Positions 27,361 through 36,047 of a DNA stretch of 64,000 bases are shown in pieces (the first letter of the stretch is position 1; every line of letters begins with the position of its first letter). The notes beneath the pieces are model-generated. The model did not search any database and was not told the origin of the DNA. It was given only the letters and a program-made list of their open reading frames with translations. Source of the stretch: JABDFW01 sp035550215. Its GTDB lineage: Bacteria; Bacteroidota; Bacteroidia; Chitinophagales; Chitinophagaceae. The DNA lies in assembly GCA_035550215.1 (NCBI GenBank), contig DASZPM010000015.1, positions 1-64,000 of the forward strand, given 5' to 3'. The position numbers and the translations under genes are program-made.

Positions 27361-28965
27361 ATGAATGTAACCTTGCAAAACCTGCATAGCAAAGTACGCT
27401 TGTATGTAAGCTTACTGCCAATTGTATGCTTTTTTGCCGCACATGCGCAAACGCCTAACAGCCCGGTACGTCCGCGCATTGTTATTACGGCAGACCCGGA
27501 GCTTGACGATAATAACTCGCTTATCCGTTTCTTATTATACAGCAGCGATGTGAATGTAGAAGGGCTTATTTACGCGAGCAGCGGTTTTCACTGGAAGGGA
27601 GACGGCAAGGGTACCAAATGGTTTGTGCCGGGAAGGGAATATGCCCGTTTCGGGTTAGATACATGCCCGTGTACATCATGGCGCTGGGCGGATAATGAGC
27701 GTTTTATTGATAATGCTGTTGACGCTTACGCGAAAGTATACCCCAACCTTAAAGTACATAATGCAAACTACCCGGCACCGGAACTGCTTAAATCAAAAAT
27801 AAGGTATGGCAATATTGATTTTGACGGTGATATTTCAAAAAACTCACCCGGCTCTGAACTGATTAAATCGTTAATGCTCGATGACAAACCGGGAAAGCTG
27901 TTTATTACCGCCTGGGGCGGGCAGAGTACCATAGCGAGGGCACTAAAATCGATACAAGAGCAGTATCAGTACACCACGGAATGGGAAGCGATAAAGGATA
28001 AAATTTCGCGTAAAGTTGTACTGCTGCCATCAGGCGACCAGGACGATACTTATGCCAAATATATCAAGCCAAACTGGCCGGGTATTGAGTACCGGCAGTT
28101 CAGGGACGGCCCCAACTATGGCTATGGCGCGCAGTTAAGGGCAAAACCGGGGGACTCAATTTATTTAACTCCATCCTGGATGCAGGAAAACATATCAAGC
28201 CGCGGCGCTTTAGGCACGTTATACCGTGTTTGGGGTGACGGGAAACAAATGGTAAAAGGCGACAAGATGGATTATTTTGGTTTATCCGGTTATACCGACC
28301 AGCAATTGCGAAGCATGGGCTACGCCGTGTGGATGCCGGTGCAGGCAAAAGGCAGTTGGCTTGGGGAAGGGGATGATTTTACATTTATGAATATGCTGGG
28401 TAACGGCCTGCGGGCCTTTGAGGATGGCAGCTATGGCGGATGGGGTGGCCACACCATGCAAAAAGCGCCGTCAGAAGGCTCCCCTTTTCTCATCAGCGAT
28501 ACATCACAGCAGGCTATGGTTTCTGCCATCGGCGCGCTTAACAAAAACGCAGGTACATATCCCGATTTCTTCCCCGCGGCAGAGCGTGATTTTGCAGTGC
28601 GCCTTCAATGGTCAGTAACGCCAAAATATTCCGGCGCAAACCACCAGCCGGTTATCAGCATTGAAAATCCATTGAATGTGCTGGCTTCGCCGGGGGAAAG
28701 AATACGCCTTAACAGCGTGGTTACTGACCCTGACGGAAATGCTGTTTCTGTAAAATGGTGGCAGTTCCAGGCAGGCAGTTATCCCGGCACGGTAACCCTG
28801 TCAGACCCAACTGCACAGCGCATTTATGTTACCATTCCCAAAGATGCAGTCCCGGAACAAACGATTCATCTGATTATCGAAGCAACTGACAATGGCACCC
28901 CGGCGCTTACCAGTTACCGGCGGGTAATTATTACAATAAAAGCAAATAATGGTATGGGATTTTAG
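27361..28965 (+). CDS. secreted DUF1593 (Sde182-like, nucleoside-hydrolase-like) protein
   Basis: 534 residues with a signal peptide ending AHAQ. The nucleoside-hydrolase-like domain starts RIVITADPELDDNNSLIRFLL, an Asp cluster like the calcium site of nucleoside hydrolases, and includes ITAWGGQSTIARAL. The C-terminal ~100 residues (SIENPLNVLASPGERIRLNSVV ... ) form the Ig-like domain seen in Sde182-type cellulose-associated proteins. A carbohydrate-linked role is likely; the reaction is unknown. Confidence 0.88.
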   Translation: MNVTLQNLHSKVRLYVSLLPIVCFFAAHAQTPNSPVRPRIVITADPELDDNNSLIRFLLYSSDVNVEGLIYASSGFHWKGDGKGTKWFVPGREYARFGLDTCPCTSWRWADNERFIDNAVDAYAKVYPNLKVHNANYPAPELLKSKIRYGNIDFDGDISKNSPGSELIKSLMLDDKPGKLFITAWGGQSTIARALKSIQEQYQYTTEWEAIKDKISRKVVLLPSGDQDDTYAKYIKPNWPGIEYRQFRDGPNYGYGAQLRAKPGDSIYLTPSWMQENISSRGALGTLYRVWGDGKQMVKGDKMDYFGLSGYTDQQLRSMGYAVWMPVQAKGSWLGEGDDFTFMNMLGNGLRAFEDGSYGGWGGHTMQKAPSEGSPFLISDTSQQAMVSAIGALNKNAGTYPDFFPAAERDFAVRLQWSVTPKYSGANHQPVISIENPLNVLASPGERIRLNSVVTDPDGNAVSVKWWQFQAGSYPGTVTLSDPTAQRIYVTIPKDAVPEQTIHLIIEATDNGTPALTSYRRVIITIKANNGMGF

Positions 28966-29067
28966 TATTTATTGCCTGAGCCCTTCCTTTAGGTCTTGAG
29001 CTAACGATGTCTGCCGGGCAACCCGGTGGCACCCAATGTGTGCAGTTAAAGCTGTTTCGTAAAATCT

Positions 29068-29075
29068 TATATTTG
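29068..29075 (+). promoter_or_regulatory. possible -7 element for the 29110 gene
   Basis: TATATTTG, matching TAnnTTTG, 34 bp before the ATG. The -33 region is poor. Confidence 0.4.
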
Positions 29076-29109
29076 GCGGCACAAACCTTAGTACTAAACC
29101 CTGTTTTAC

Positions 29110-29685
29110 ATGAAAGAGGAACGATTCTGGAACTGGTTTCTGGCAAATGCGAAGGCCATTAAGTTATGGATTAACACAAATGACAGCGATTATAAATTAT
29201 ACAATACGCTCACAGAGCAACTCTGGGAATACAGCGAAAACCTTATACCTGAACTTACTGTTGATAAAAATGGCAATGCTGTACTGATAATAAGCTGTGA
29301 CGGAATCAAAGCAGGCATACAGCCGGTTCTTCAGCTGTATAATGCTGCACCGCCGGTTAAGGGTTGGGTTATTCAAAAATTCAGGGCGCCGGGATACGTA
29401 AATAGTGTAACCTTTGAAGGCCTTGCACTTGCCCCGGATGATATACGCATAAAATTCATTTTTAATGGCCCTGTGGCTGATGTTGAGATATACATGAAAG
29501 GCTACAATGACAATGATAGCCGCTATAAGTCGCTTGGTTTTTTATACCTTGATCATTTTATTGGTGAATACGCCGCCATGACGCGCATTGGACAGATTAG
29601 TTTCAAAAAACCTTCCTGGTTTAATCGCTCAAAAGGTACAGTAACATTGCAGGAGTTTTCAAATCTGCTCAACAATAACAACTAA
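29110..29685 (+). CDS. conserved-looking hypothetical cytoplasmic protein
   Basis: 191 residues, soluble, no signal peptide. It begins FWNWFLANAKAI and has alternating beta-rich segments. DUF695-like proteins have a similar start (weak resemblance). It forms a likely pair with the membrane-anchored gene 31 bp downstream. Confidence 0.7.
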   Translation: MKEERFWNWFLANAKAIKLWINTNDSDYKLYNTLTEQLWEYSENLIPELTVDKNGNAVLIISCDGIKAGIQPVLQLYNAAPPVKGWVIQKFRAPGYVNSVTFEGLALAPDDIRIKFIFNGPVADVEIYMKGYNDNDSRYKSLGFLYLDHFIGEYAAMTRIGQISFKKPSWFNRSKGTVTLQEFSNLLNNNN

Positions 29686-29716
29686 CAAAAATTGCATTTA
29701 AAACCAAAAAATAAAA

Positions 29717-30298
29717 ATGTTGTGGATAATCATCGGTGTGCTAATGGTTGGCACCCTAATTATTTATATCTCAGGCAGAAAAAATAGACGGGCTGCTTAT
29801 TCCGCCCAATTGCCTGCCGACCAGGACACCATTCAAAAAGGAGATAACATTTATGAAGAGATGAGGAACTTGGCTTTTACGACAAACCCTGCTCAACTCG
29901 GGCTTTCATTACCAACCGGTAATATTGTATACGGTGTAGTAATGGATTGGGCATTGAAGGAAGGTATAGCAACTGTCGCCGCATTTAGCACCGGCGATGT
30001 AAGTCTGTATCTGAGTTCAGGAGGTGGCAGTATAGGTGGTGGTCAACAGGCAATGGTTGCACAAGCGGGAAAAGCTTTTGTCAGTTTGGCCCAGGACTAT
30101 CTCGATAAAACAAGCAAAACGGAGGCAACCCCTTTGCCAGCCAAAAATTGCGTAAGATTTTACCTGTTAACCAACCAGGGAATTTTTACAGCGCATGAAA
30201 ATGCAAACAACTTTAAAAACGGGTCTTCAATATGGCTTCCGCTTTTTGAAGAGGGGAACAAGGTAATTTCGGCATTAAGAATGGTGGAAACCAGGTAA
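29717..30298 (+). CDS. membrane-anchored hypothetical protein
   Basis: 193 residues with one N-terminal membrane span (MLWIIIGVLMVGTLIIYISG), a basic stop-transfer KNRR, and a soluble body with a Gly/Ser-rich loop (LSSGGGSIGGGQQ). The family is not recognised. Probably cotranscribed with the preceding gene. Confidence 0.7.
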   Translation: MLWIIIGVLMVGTLIIYISGRKNRRAAYSAQLPADQDTIQKGDNIYEEMRNLAFTTNPAQLGLSLPTGNIVYGVVMDWALKEGIATVAAFSTGDVSLYLSSGGGSIGGGQQAMVAQAGKAFVSLAQDYLDKTSKTEATPLPAKNCVRFYLLTNQGIFTAHENANNFKNGSSIWLPLFEEGNKVISALRMVETR

Positions 30299-30320
30299 AA
30301 GTCAGTTACAATGCCTCTTA

Positions 30321-30788
30321 TCATGGCTTCACTATCACCCACCCTTCGCTGCCACGAATGATTAGTTCGCCATTGGCGCTGGGTACAACAGCCACAAAAT
30401 CGTACACTTTGTCACGGGTTATTTTGCGTTGCACCATGCTGTTGTGGCACTGGGCTACAATAACGCCTTTTTGTATAAGGCTTTTAAGTTCTTCCTCGTA
30501 CTTGCTGCCTTTTAATACTATATCAGTACCTGCCGCAAACGTTATCAGTTCAATTTCAAGCTTGCCCTGCAGCCTCGGGTCGTCCAACGCATTATTCATG
30601 AAATGGAAAGCCATTTCAATAAGCTTGGGGTCGTTGGTATCTAACTGGTAAATAGCCTTGTAATGTTTTTTGGTGGCATCAGCGCCGGTATATGCGGCGT
30701 TTTTTGTTAACAGTGCAGTGTCGGCTGTTTGCGCATGTACAGCGGCCGACATAATAATACAAAGCAGGGCGATGATAATTTTTTTCAT
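30321..30788 (-). CDS. secreted DsrE-like protein
   Basis: 155 residues with a signal peptide (ending AAVHAQ) and a DsrE/DsrF-like alpha/beta fold. The conserved cysteine is in VIVAQCHNSM. Cytoplasmic DsrE proteins carry sulfur on this residue; an exported single-domain member is common in Bacteroidota, with no proven role. It lies 34 bp after the threonine dehydrogenase gene on the same strand. Confidence 0.8.
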   Translation of the reverse strand: MKKIIIALLCIIMSAAVHAQTADTALLTKNAAYTGADATKKHYKAIYQLDTNDPKLIEMAFHFMNNALDDPRLQGKLEIELITFAAGTDIVLKGSKYEEELKSLIQKGVIVAQCHNSMVQRKITRDKVYDFVAVVPSANGELIIRGSEGWVIVKP

Positions 30789-30822
30789 AATTGTTATTGT
30801 ATTGTACAGGGATGTGTATCTT

Positions 30823-31776
30823 TTATTGTTTTTCGTCCGCCAAATTCTTCAGCATGTCTTCCGTCATCTTGTTTAAGTCATATTCGTGCTTCCAGCCCCA
30901 GTCGCGGCGTGCTACTGAGTCATCAATACTCTGCGGCCAGCTATCGGCAATGGCCTGGCGGTAATCAGGCTGGTAACTTATGGCAAACCCGGGTATATGT
31001 TTTTGAATGGCTTCGGCTATTTCTTTGGGCGAAAAACTCACCGCGGCAATGTTGTAAGACGTACGTACTGAAATCTTCTCTTCCGGCGCTTCCATCAAAT
31101 CAATCGTAGCCTTAATAGCATCAGGCATATACATCATGGGCAGGTAGGTGTCTTCCCTCAAAAAGCATTCGTAGCGCTTGTTTTCCAGCGCCTCGTGAAA
31201 TATCTCAATAGCGTAATCGGTGGTGCCGCCGCCCGGCGCTGACTTATAACTTATAAGGCCCGGGTAGCGCAGGCTGCGTACATCAACGCCAAAACGCCTG
31301 TTATAGTAATTACACCAAAACTCACCGGCGTATTTGCTTATGCCATATACCGTAATAGGCTCAATAACGGTTTGCTGCGGGCAGTTTTGCTTTGGCGATG
31401 TAGGCCCGAAAACGGCTATACTGCTGGGCCAGTACACTTTTTTAATCTGCTCTTCGCGTGCTATATCAAGCACGTTTAACAACCCCTGCATGTTAAGGTT
31501 CCAGGCAAGGTTTGGGTTCTTTTCTCCGGTAGCGCTTAGTATGGCTGCCAGCAGGTAAATTTGTGTTACGTTTTGCCGTATCACCTGCACATGCAGCATT
31601 TCTTTATTCATCACGTCCAGCGACACATACGGGCCTGTGCCTTTCAGCAATTCGTTTTCTTCGCGCAGGTCTGAGGCAACCACGTTGGCGTTGCCGTATA
31701 TTTTTCTTAAAGCAAGCGTTAGTTCTACCCCTATTTGCCCGGAGGCGCCAATTACCAGTATCTTGTCTTTTACCAT
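30823..31776 (-). CDS. tdh: SDR-type L-threonine 3-dehydrogenase
   Basis: 317 residues of the extended SDR family. The NAD-binding GASGQIG is at residues ~9-15, the active-site region SSIAVFG precedes the catalytic pair in TVYGISKYAGE, and RYPGLISY...PGGGTTDYAIEI is characteristic of the UDP-galactose-epimerase-like threonine dehydrogenases. It oxidises L-threonine to 2-amino-3-ketobutyrate, normally split by Kbl to glycine and acetyl-CoA. No kbl is in the window. Confidence 0.87.
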   Translation of the reverse strand: MVKDKILVIGASGQIGVELTLALRKIYGNANVVASDLREENELLKGTGPYVSLDVMNKEMLHVQVIRQNVTQIYLLAAILSATGEKNPNLAWNLNMQGLLNVLDIAREEQIKKVYWPSSIAVFGPTSPKQNCPQQTVIEPITVYGISKYAGEFWCNYYNRRFGVDVRSLRYPGLISYKSAPGGGTTDYAIEIFHEALENKRYECFLREDTYLPMMYMPDAIKATIDLMEAPEEKISVRTSYNIAAVSFSPKEIAEAIQKHIPGFAISYQPDYRQAIADSWPQSIDDSVARRDWGWKHEYDLNKMTEDMLKNLADEKQ

Positions 31777-31846
31777 GTAGCTAATTTATGAAGCAGCAAA
31801 GAAAAGAAAAGTTTATAGTAAGTTCGCACTTCTAAATTTTACTGAG

Positions 31847-32671
31847 ATGATACCGGGATTTCTTGCAGAATTGTTCAAGGGGCAGCAATATGATGAAAAA
31901 AGCTTTTTTTTAATAGCCGGCCCCTGCGTGGTGGAGAGCGAAGAACTGGTAATGGAAGTAGCCGAAAAAGTAGCCGGTATTTGTAAAAACCTTGGTATTC
32001 CATACGTTTTTAAAGCCAGTTACCGCAAAGCCAACCGTACCAGCGCCAACAGTTTTACTGGCATTGGTGATGAAACCGCCCTGCAATTGGTAAAAAAAGT
32101 GGGTGAAACGTATGGCCTGCCAACTACTTCTGATATTCATGCCCATGATGAAGCCGCACCTACTGCTAAATACATTGATATATTGCAGATACCCGCATTT
32201 TTATGCCGGCAGACTGACTTGCTGGTAGCTGCGGCTGAAACGGGCAAAATTGTTAATGTAAAGAAGGGCCAATTTGTAAGTGGTGAAGCAATGAAGTTCG
32301 CCGTTGACAAAATTAAGAGGGCAGGCAATGAAAAAGTAATGCTTACCGAACGTGGCAATACCTTTGGCTACCAGGACCTGGTGGTTGATTACCGGAATAT
32401 ACCCATTATGCGCAACCACGGTGTGCCGGTTATTATGGATTGCACTCATAGCCTGCAGCAACCCAACCAGGCGAGTGGTGTTACAGGGGGCAACCCCCAA
32501 TTAATAGGCACAATAGCTAAAGCAGCTATAGCTACCGGTGCTGATGGCTTATTTATAGAAACGCACCCAGACCCCGCCTGTGCATTAAGCGACGGCGCTA
32601 ATATGCTTAAGCTTGACTTGCTGGAAGGTTTGCTGGAGCAACTGGTGAAAATTAAGAAGGTGGTTGATTAG
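31847..32671 (+). CDS. kdsA: 3-deoxy-8-phosphooctulonate synthase
   Basis: 274 residues, full length for KdsA, which condenses arabinose-5-phosphate with phosphoenolpyruvate in lipid A-Kdo biosynthesis. Seen: IAGPCVVESEEL near the N-terminus, KASYRKANRTSANSFTGIG, TERGNTFGYQDLVVDYR and DCTHSLQQPNQASGVTGGN. The C-terminal ETHPDPACALSDGANML is also typical. It indicates a Gram-negative outer membrane with Kdo. Confidence 0.96.
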   Translation: MIPGFLAELFKGQQYDEKSFFLIAGPCVVESEELVMEVAEKVAGICKNLGIPYVFKASYRKANRTSANSFTGIGDETALQLVKKVGETYGLPTTSDIHAHDEAAPTAKYIDILQIPAFLCRQTDLLVAAAETGKIVNVKKGQFVSGEAMKFAVDKIKRAGNEKVMLTERGNTFGYQDLVVDYRNIPIMRNHGVPVIMDCTHSLQQPNQASGVTGGNPQLIGTIAKAAIATGADGLFIETHPDPACALSDGANMLKLDLLEGLLEQLVKIKKVVD

Positions 32672-32698
32672 CTGGTGGCAGGTATGGGCATCATGGCT

Positions 32699-33616
32699 TT
32701 ATTGTGCTGCAGCAAAAGGTTCAAAATAAAACTTGCTGTTTTTATAATCCAGCGTTACTATACCATACCTTAAAAACCCCGCCCCTATACGGGAATTATT
32801 ACCGAAAGAAGTTTGCACTGAAACGTTATTAAAGGCGGTACCGCATATACTTAAATATGGCACTGTAGCAGCATAAACAATTGTGTCACCAGTGCTCCCA
32901 AACATACCGGCGTCGCTGCCCGTGTTACCTTCTGCAACAGCAGTGTATAAATTCTCATCCCTGTATTTATTAAAATGAGATAGTGCAACAACATAAAAGC
33001 CACCGTCGCCGCTATCAAACTCAACCAGTTCTTTCATCTCTTTGTTGTTCCTCATATTTATCCATATAAACGGCAGGCTTTGGCCGGGCGTTAGAACCAT
33101 GTTGACACACTGTTTTTTATTCAAAGCAAATTTCCGCCGGTCATCTGTTATATAAATCAATTTTTCCCGTGGGGAAATACGCACAATTGAATTGTGCAGC
33201 ATATTGCTGCCAATCGTGCCGTCAACATGCAAATCGTCAAACAGGCGTAATACGCCTGCCACAAGCGTTGGTGTGTTATTAAATGTTATGCCCTGCAGTG
33301 TTATATCTGCAGTAACAATAGCCATTGAATCCTGTTTGGCATTCGCGTCAGTGATAAGCTGTTTTGAAAGTACCGGAAGTTGCAATTCATCCGCCAGGTT
33401 TTTACTGATACAACCGGGCGCCCCGGTGTCAAAAATAAACCGGCATTTTTTGTGCTTTATCACTGCTTCTATTACCAGTTTTCCATCAATATTTTCATAA
33501 GGCAGCGCCGCAAAATAGCCGGTTTGCTTTGTTCGCCCGCTATTATAGTTGTAAAACTGCGCATGGCTGATTATTACGCAGCAAATAAAAGCGGCAGTTA
33601 AATATAAAAATCTCAT
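32699..33616 (-). CDS. secreted retropepsin-like aspartyl protease
   Basis: About 305 residues from the ATG at 33616, which gives a clean signal peptide (MRFLYLTAAFICCVIISHAQ); a longer frame opens at 33670. The first aspartyl motif is FIFDTGAPG near residue 63. A second segment VEFDSGDGGFYV near residue ~205 supplies a DSG that may be the second lobe. These proteins occur widely in Bacteroidota; substrates are unknown. Confidence 0.8.
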   Translation of the reverse strand: MRFLYLTAAFICCVIISHAQFYNYNSGRTKQTGYFAALPYENIDGKLVIEAVIKHKKCRFIFDTGAPGCISKNLADELQLPVLSKQLITDANAKQDSMAIVTADITLQGITFNNTPTLVAGVLRLFDDLHVDGTIGSNMLHNSIVRISPREKLIYITDDRRKFALNKKQCVNMVLTPGQSLPFIWINMRNNKEMKELVEFDSGDGGFYVVALSHFNKYRDENLYTAVAEGNTGSDAGMFGSTGDTIVYAATVPYLSICGTAFNNVSVQTSFGNNSRIGAGFLRYGIVTLDYKNSKFYFEPFAAAQ

Positions 33617-33693
33617 AATTCGTTTTTGGAAGCTGATACAAGCACGCAGGCATTCCATAAATTGAAACAACTATATTGCGGAATTTGCCAGCT

Positions 33694-34695
33694 TTACTTT
33701 TCTTTTCCTTCACTAAACAATTCGCTTGGCAACACGCCAAACTCTTTTTTAAAGCTGGCTGCAAAATGCCCCAGGTTAGAGTAGCCGACCATCATTCCCA
33801 CTTCTTTTATGGCGTATTTTTCTTCCAGCAAAAGTTCTTTGGCGCGTATCATCCGGTTTTTTTGAAAATACTCATACAAAGGTAGCCCGTACATTGTTTT
33901 AAAATCTTTCTTAAGTTTTGTAGGGCTCATGGCCGATATCTTCGACAGTTCGTTAATCGTTGGCGGAGGCACAGAAAAATCCTTTATCAGCAACGACTCT
34001 ACTTTTATCAGCCTGCTTATCTCATCTTCTTTCATTCTTACACCTTTTTCACTTTCCTCCAGCCGGCCCATAAAATGAACTATAAAGCGCTCAAGCAGCA
34101 GCAATACCCTGTTTTGCACAAAAGTGTTTTTTAACGGGTGGTCATCTATGTTCTTGAGAATGTCATGCAGCACAACCCTGTACCCCGCATCAATTGGCTC
34201 AGTAGTTACTTTCTTCACCATTTGTGTAAAATAACTGGTAACGAATTTGTCTGCTACATCCTGGCTTAGTAAGGTAAGCAGGTGTTGTTTTTCAAAAATT
34301 AATTTTGCGGTGCGTACCCGTGTATACGCGGGCAGCAAAAATTTTGACTGCACAAGCGAGTTGGTAAGTAAAACCATGTTTTGCGGTACCGGCCGCACAT
34401 CTTTTTCTATACTTGGGGCCTGCCGTATGTCGCCGGCAACCGACGTTTCGTTGAACTGTAAAATAAAAAACTGGTGGTTGGGGCTGGGTGAACGCTGCAG
34501 CATAATGTCCTCGTTAAAAGTAGTATCGCCAACCATGCCCGAAATGCCTTCCGGTAATATAAATGACGTCAGGTATCCCGAACCATAATTAGCGGGTATG
34601 GCCAGGTGGTTCTTTTCTGCTTTTGTGTTAAACAAACGTGCACAGGCTTGAATAAAATCTGTGTAAACACTATCACTATATCGCAGTTCTAACAA
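33694..34695 (-). CDS. AraC-family regulator, paralog 1
   Basis: 333 residues. The C-terminal double helix-turn-helix (~235-330) reads INELSKISAMSPTKLKKDFKTMYGLPLYEYFQ then YSNLGHFAASFKKEFGVLPSE. The N-terminal ~200 residues are not a simple cupin and resemble those of the next gene. It lies 23 bp downstream of its paralog, in one operon. Confidence 0.9.
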   Translation of the reverse strand: MLELRYSDSVYTDFIQACARLFNTKAEKNHLAIPANYGSGYLTSFILPEGISGMVGDTTFNEDIMLQRSPSPNHQFFILQFNETSVAGDIRQAPSIEKDVRPVPQNMVLLTNSLVQSKFLLPAYTRVRTAKLIFEKQHLLTLLSQDVADKFVTSYFTQMVKKVTTEPIDAGYRVVLHDILKNIDDHPLKNTFVQNRVLLLLERFIVHFMGRLEESEKGVRMKEDEISRLIKVESLLIKDFSVPPPTINELSKISAMSPTKLKKDFKTMYGLPLYEYFQKNRMIRAKELLLEEKYAIKEVGMMVGYSNLGHFAASFKKEFGVLPSELFSEGKEK

Positions 34696-34718
34696 GGTAC
34701 AATGTAAATTTTAGGATA

Positions 34719-35669
34719 TTAAATTTCAGCAGGCAACTGGTCAAACGCCTTCTTAAATTTTTTCGAAAAGTCGTTAACATTGTTGTATCCCAGTTCTGTT
34801 GCTACTTGCTGCAAGTTATATTTTTTTGATAATAACATGGCCTTAGCCTTGTTCATCCGCTTTTTTTGAAAATATTGGTAAATTGGCATACCATACATCT
34901 TTTTAAACAGGGTTTTCAGCTTTGACGGGCTCATTGCCGCAATTCTTGATAATTGGTTTATGTTTGGGGGCTGCAGGGAAAAATCGTTTACCAGGGCCTG
35001 CTCCACAAGTTTCAGCCGTACAATTTCTTCAGCAGACATTTTGAGGTTTACATATACATCGTTTATTTTTTTGCACAGTTTTGTAAAAAACCTTTCAATT
35101 ATCAGCATTACCCTATTTTGCACAATAAAGTTTTCAAACTCGCTGTTTTCACCGGTTATTCCGGGTTCTGTCATTTCGTTTACCAGCCGGCGGTATTCTA
35201 CATCCAGCAGCTCGTAATGGTATGCAGGGTATTTAAGTGAAATAAAATTAAGTATAGTGTCGCCACTCTCCTCCCGGCCCAATAACCGCTGCAACCAGTC
35301 TTTACTCATCATAACGTTTATGCTTTTCTGGTGAACGTTAGCCGAAGCAAGATGATACCATTCGCCGGTAGTATTGCCAAAAAAGATAGAAGATTTGGCC
35401 GCAGCAGCGGCTGAACCGGGAATATCATCCATCCTGATGGAATAAAGTTCGGATGCAGTCTTTTTGCGGTAAAATATTATGTCCTGCGCAGAGCAGTAAT
35501 CGTAAATAAGTACTTGCAGCCCGTTAGGCAATTTCATTAATCTTATGCTGCCTGATCCAACATCCGGTGAAAAAACAATAGTATCATTCGCTATTTTTAG
35601 CTGCATTACACGTCCTATATGGCGCAGCAGGTCTTCATAGCTGGTTAGATTATATTCAATCTTTATCAC
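34719..35669 (-). CDS. AraC-family regulator, paralog 2
   Basis: 316 residues, collinear with the following regulator (INQLSRIAAMSPSKLKTLFKKMYGMPIYQYFQ; NNVNDFSKKFKKAFDQLP). The two arose by tandem duplication and have diverged strongly in the sensor half, suggesting different ligands or a heterodimer. The gene starts 9 bp after the PspC-like gene stop. Confidence 0.9.
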   Translation of the reverse strand: MIKIEYNLTSYEDLLRHIGRVMQLKIANDTIVFSPDVGSGSIRLMKLPNGLQVLIYDYCSAQDIIFYRKKTASELYSIRMDDIPGSAAAAAKSSIFFGNTTGEWYHLASANVHQKSINVMMSKDWLQRLLGREESGDTILNFISLKYPAYHYELLDVEYRRLVNEMTEPGITGENSEFENFIVQNRVMLIIERFFTKLCKKINDVYVNLKMSAEEIVRLKLVEQALVNDFSLQPPNINQLSRIAAMSPSKLKTLFKKMYGMPIYQYFQKKRMNKAKAMLLSKKYNLQQVATELGYNNVNDFSKKFKKAFDQLPAEI

Positions 35670-35678
35670 AATTGGATT

Positions 35679-35900
35679 TTAAAGGTATTTCAGTGGGTTA
35701 CGCTTTGCTGAAAGTATGTATTTTTTTATATTCAGCCAAAAGGCCATTATCATATAAATAATTACAGGTGAGCCTATTGTTAAAAATGAAATATAAATAA
35801 ACCAGGTTCTTATGCGGGATGTGGCAATACCAAGCCTGCGCCCTATGGCGCTGCAAACGCCAAAGGCCTGCCACTCAATAAACCCGCGTAACTTATTCAT
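35679..35900 (-). CDS. short PspC-domain membrane protein
   Basis: 73 residues from the ATG at 35900. PspC core: GVCSAIGRRLGIATSRIRTW followed by a hydrophobic span (FIYISFLTIGSPVIIYMIMAFWL). A longer frame to 36005 has no signal or domain. PspC proteins work in envelope stress responses. It heads a likely pspC-araC-araC operon. Confidence 0.8.
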   Translation of the reverse strand: MNKLRGFIEWQAFGVCSAIGRRLGIATSRIRTWFIYISFLTIGSPVIIYMIMAFWLNIKKYILSAKRNPLKYL

Positions 35901-36047
35901 ACTGCAATTTAAAAAATTACGGTAATATTCGTGCAAACAGTTTTTCTTAAAATTTTGTTTTAATGTACCTTCGCCGCATTGCGCTAAAAGCGCTTCCTCT
36001 GTCACCAGCTTATTTATTCATTCTTTGTTTAAATAAATTACAATTCT

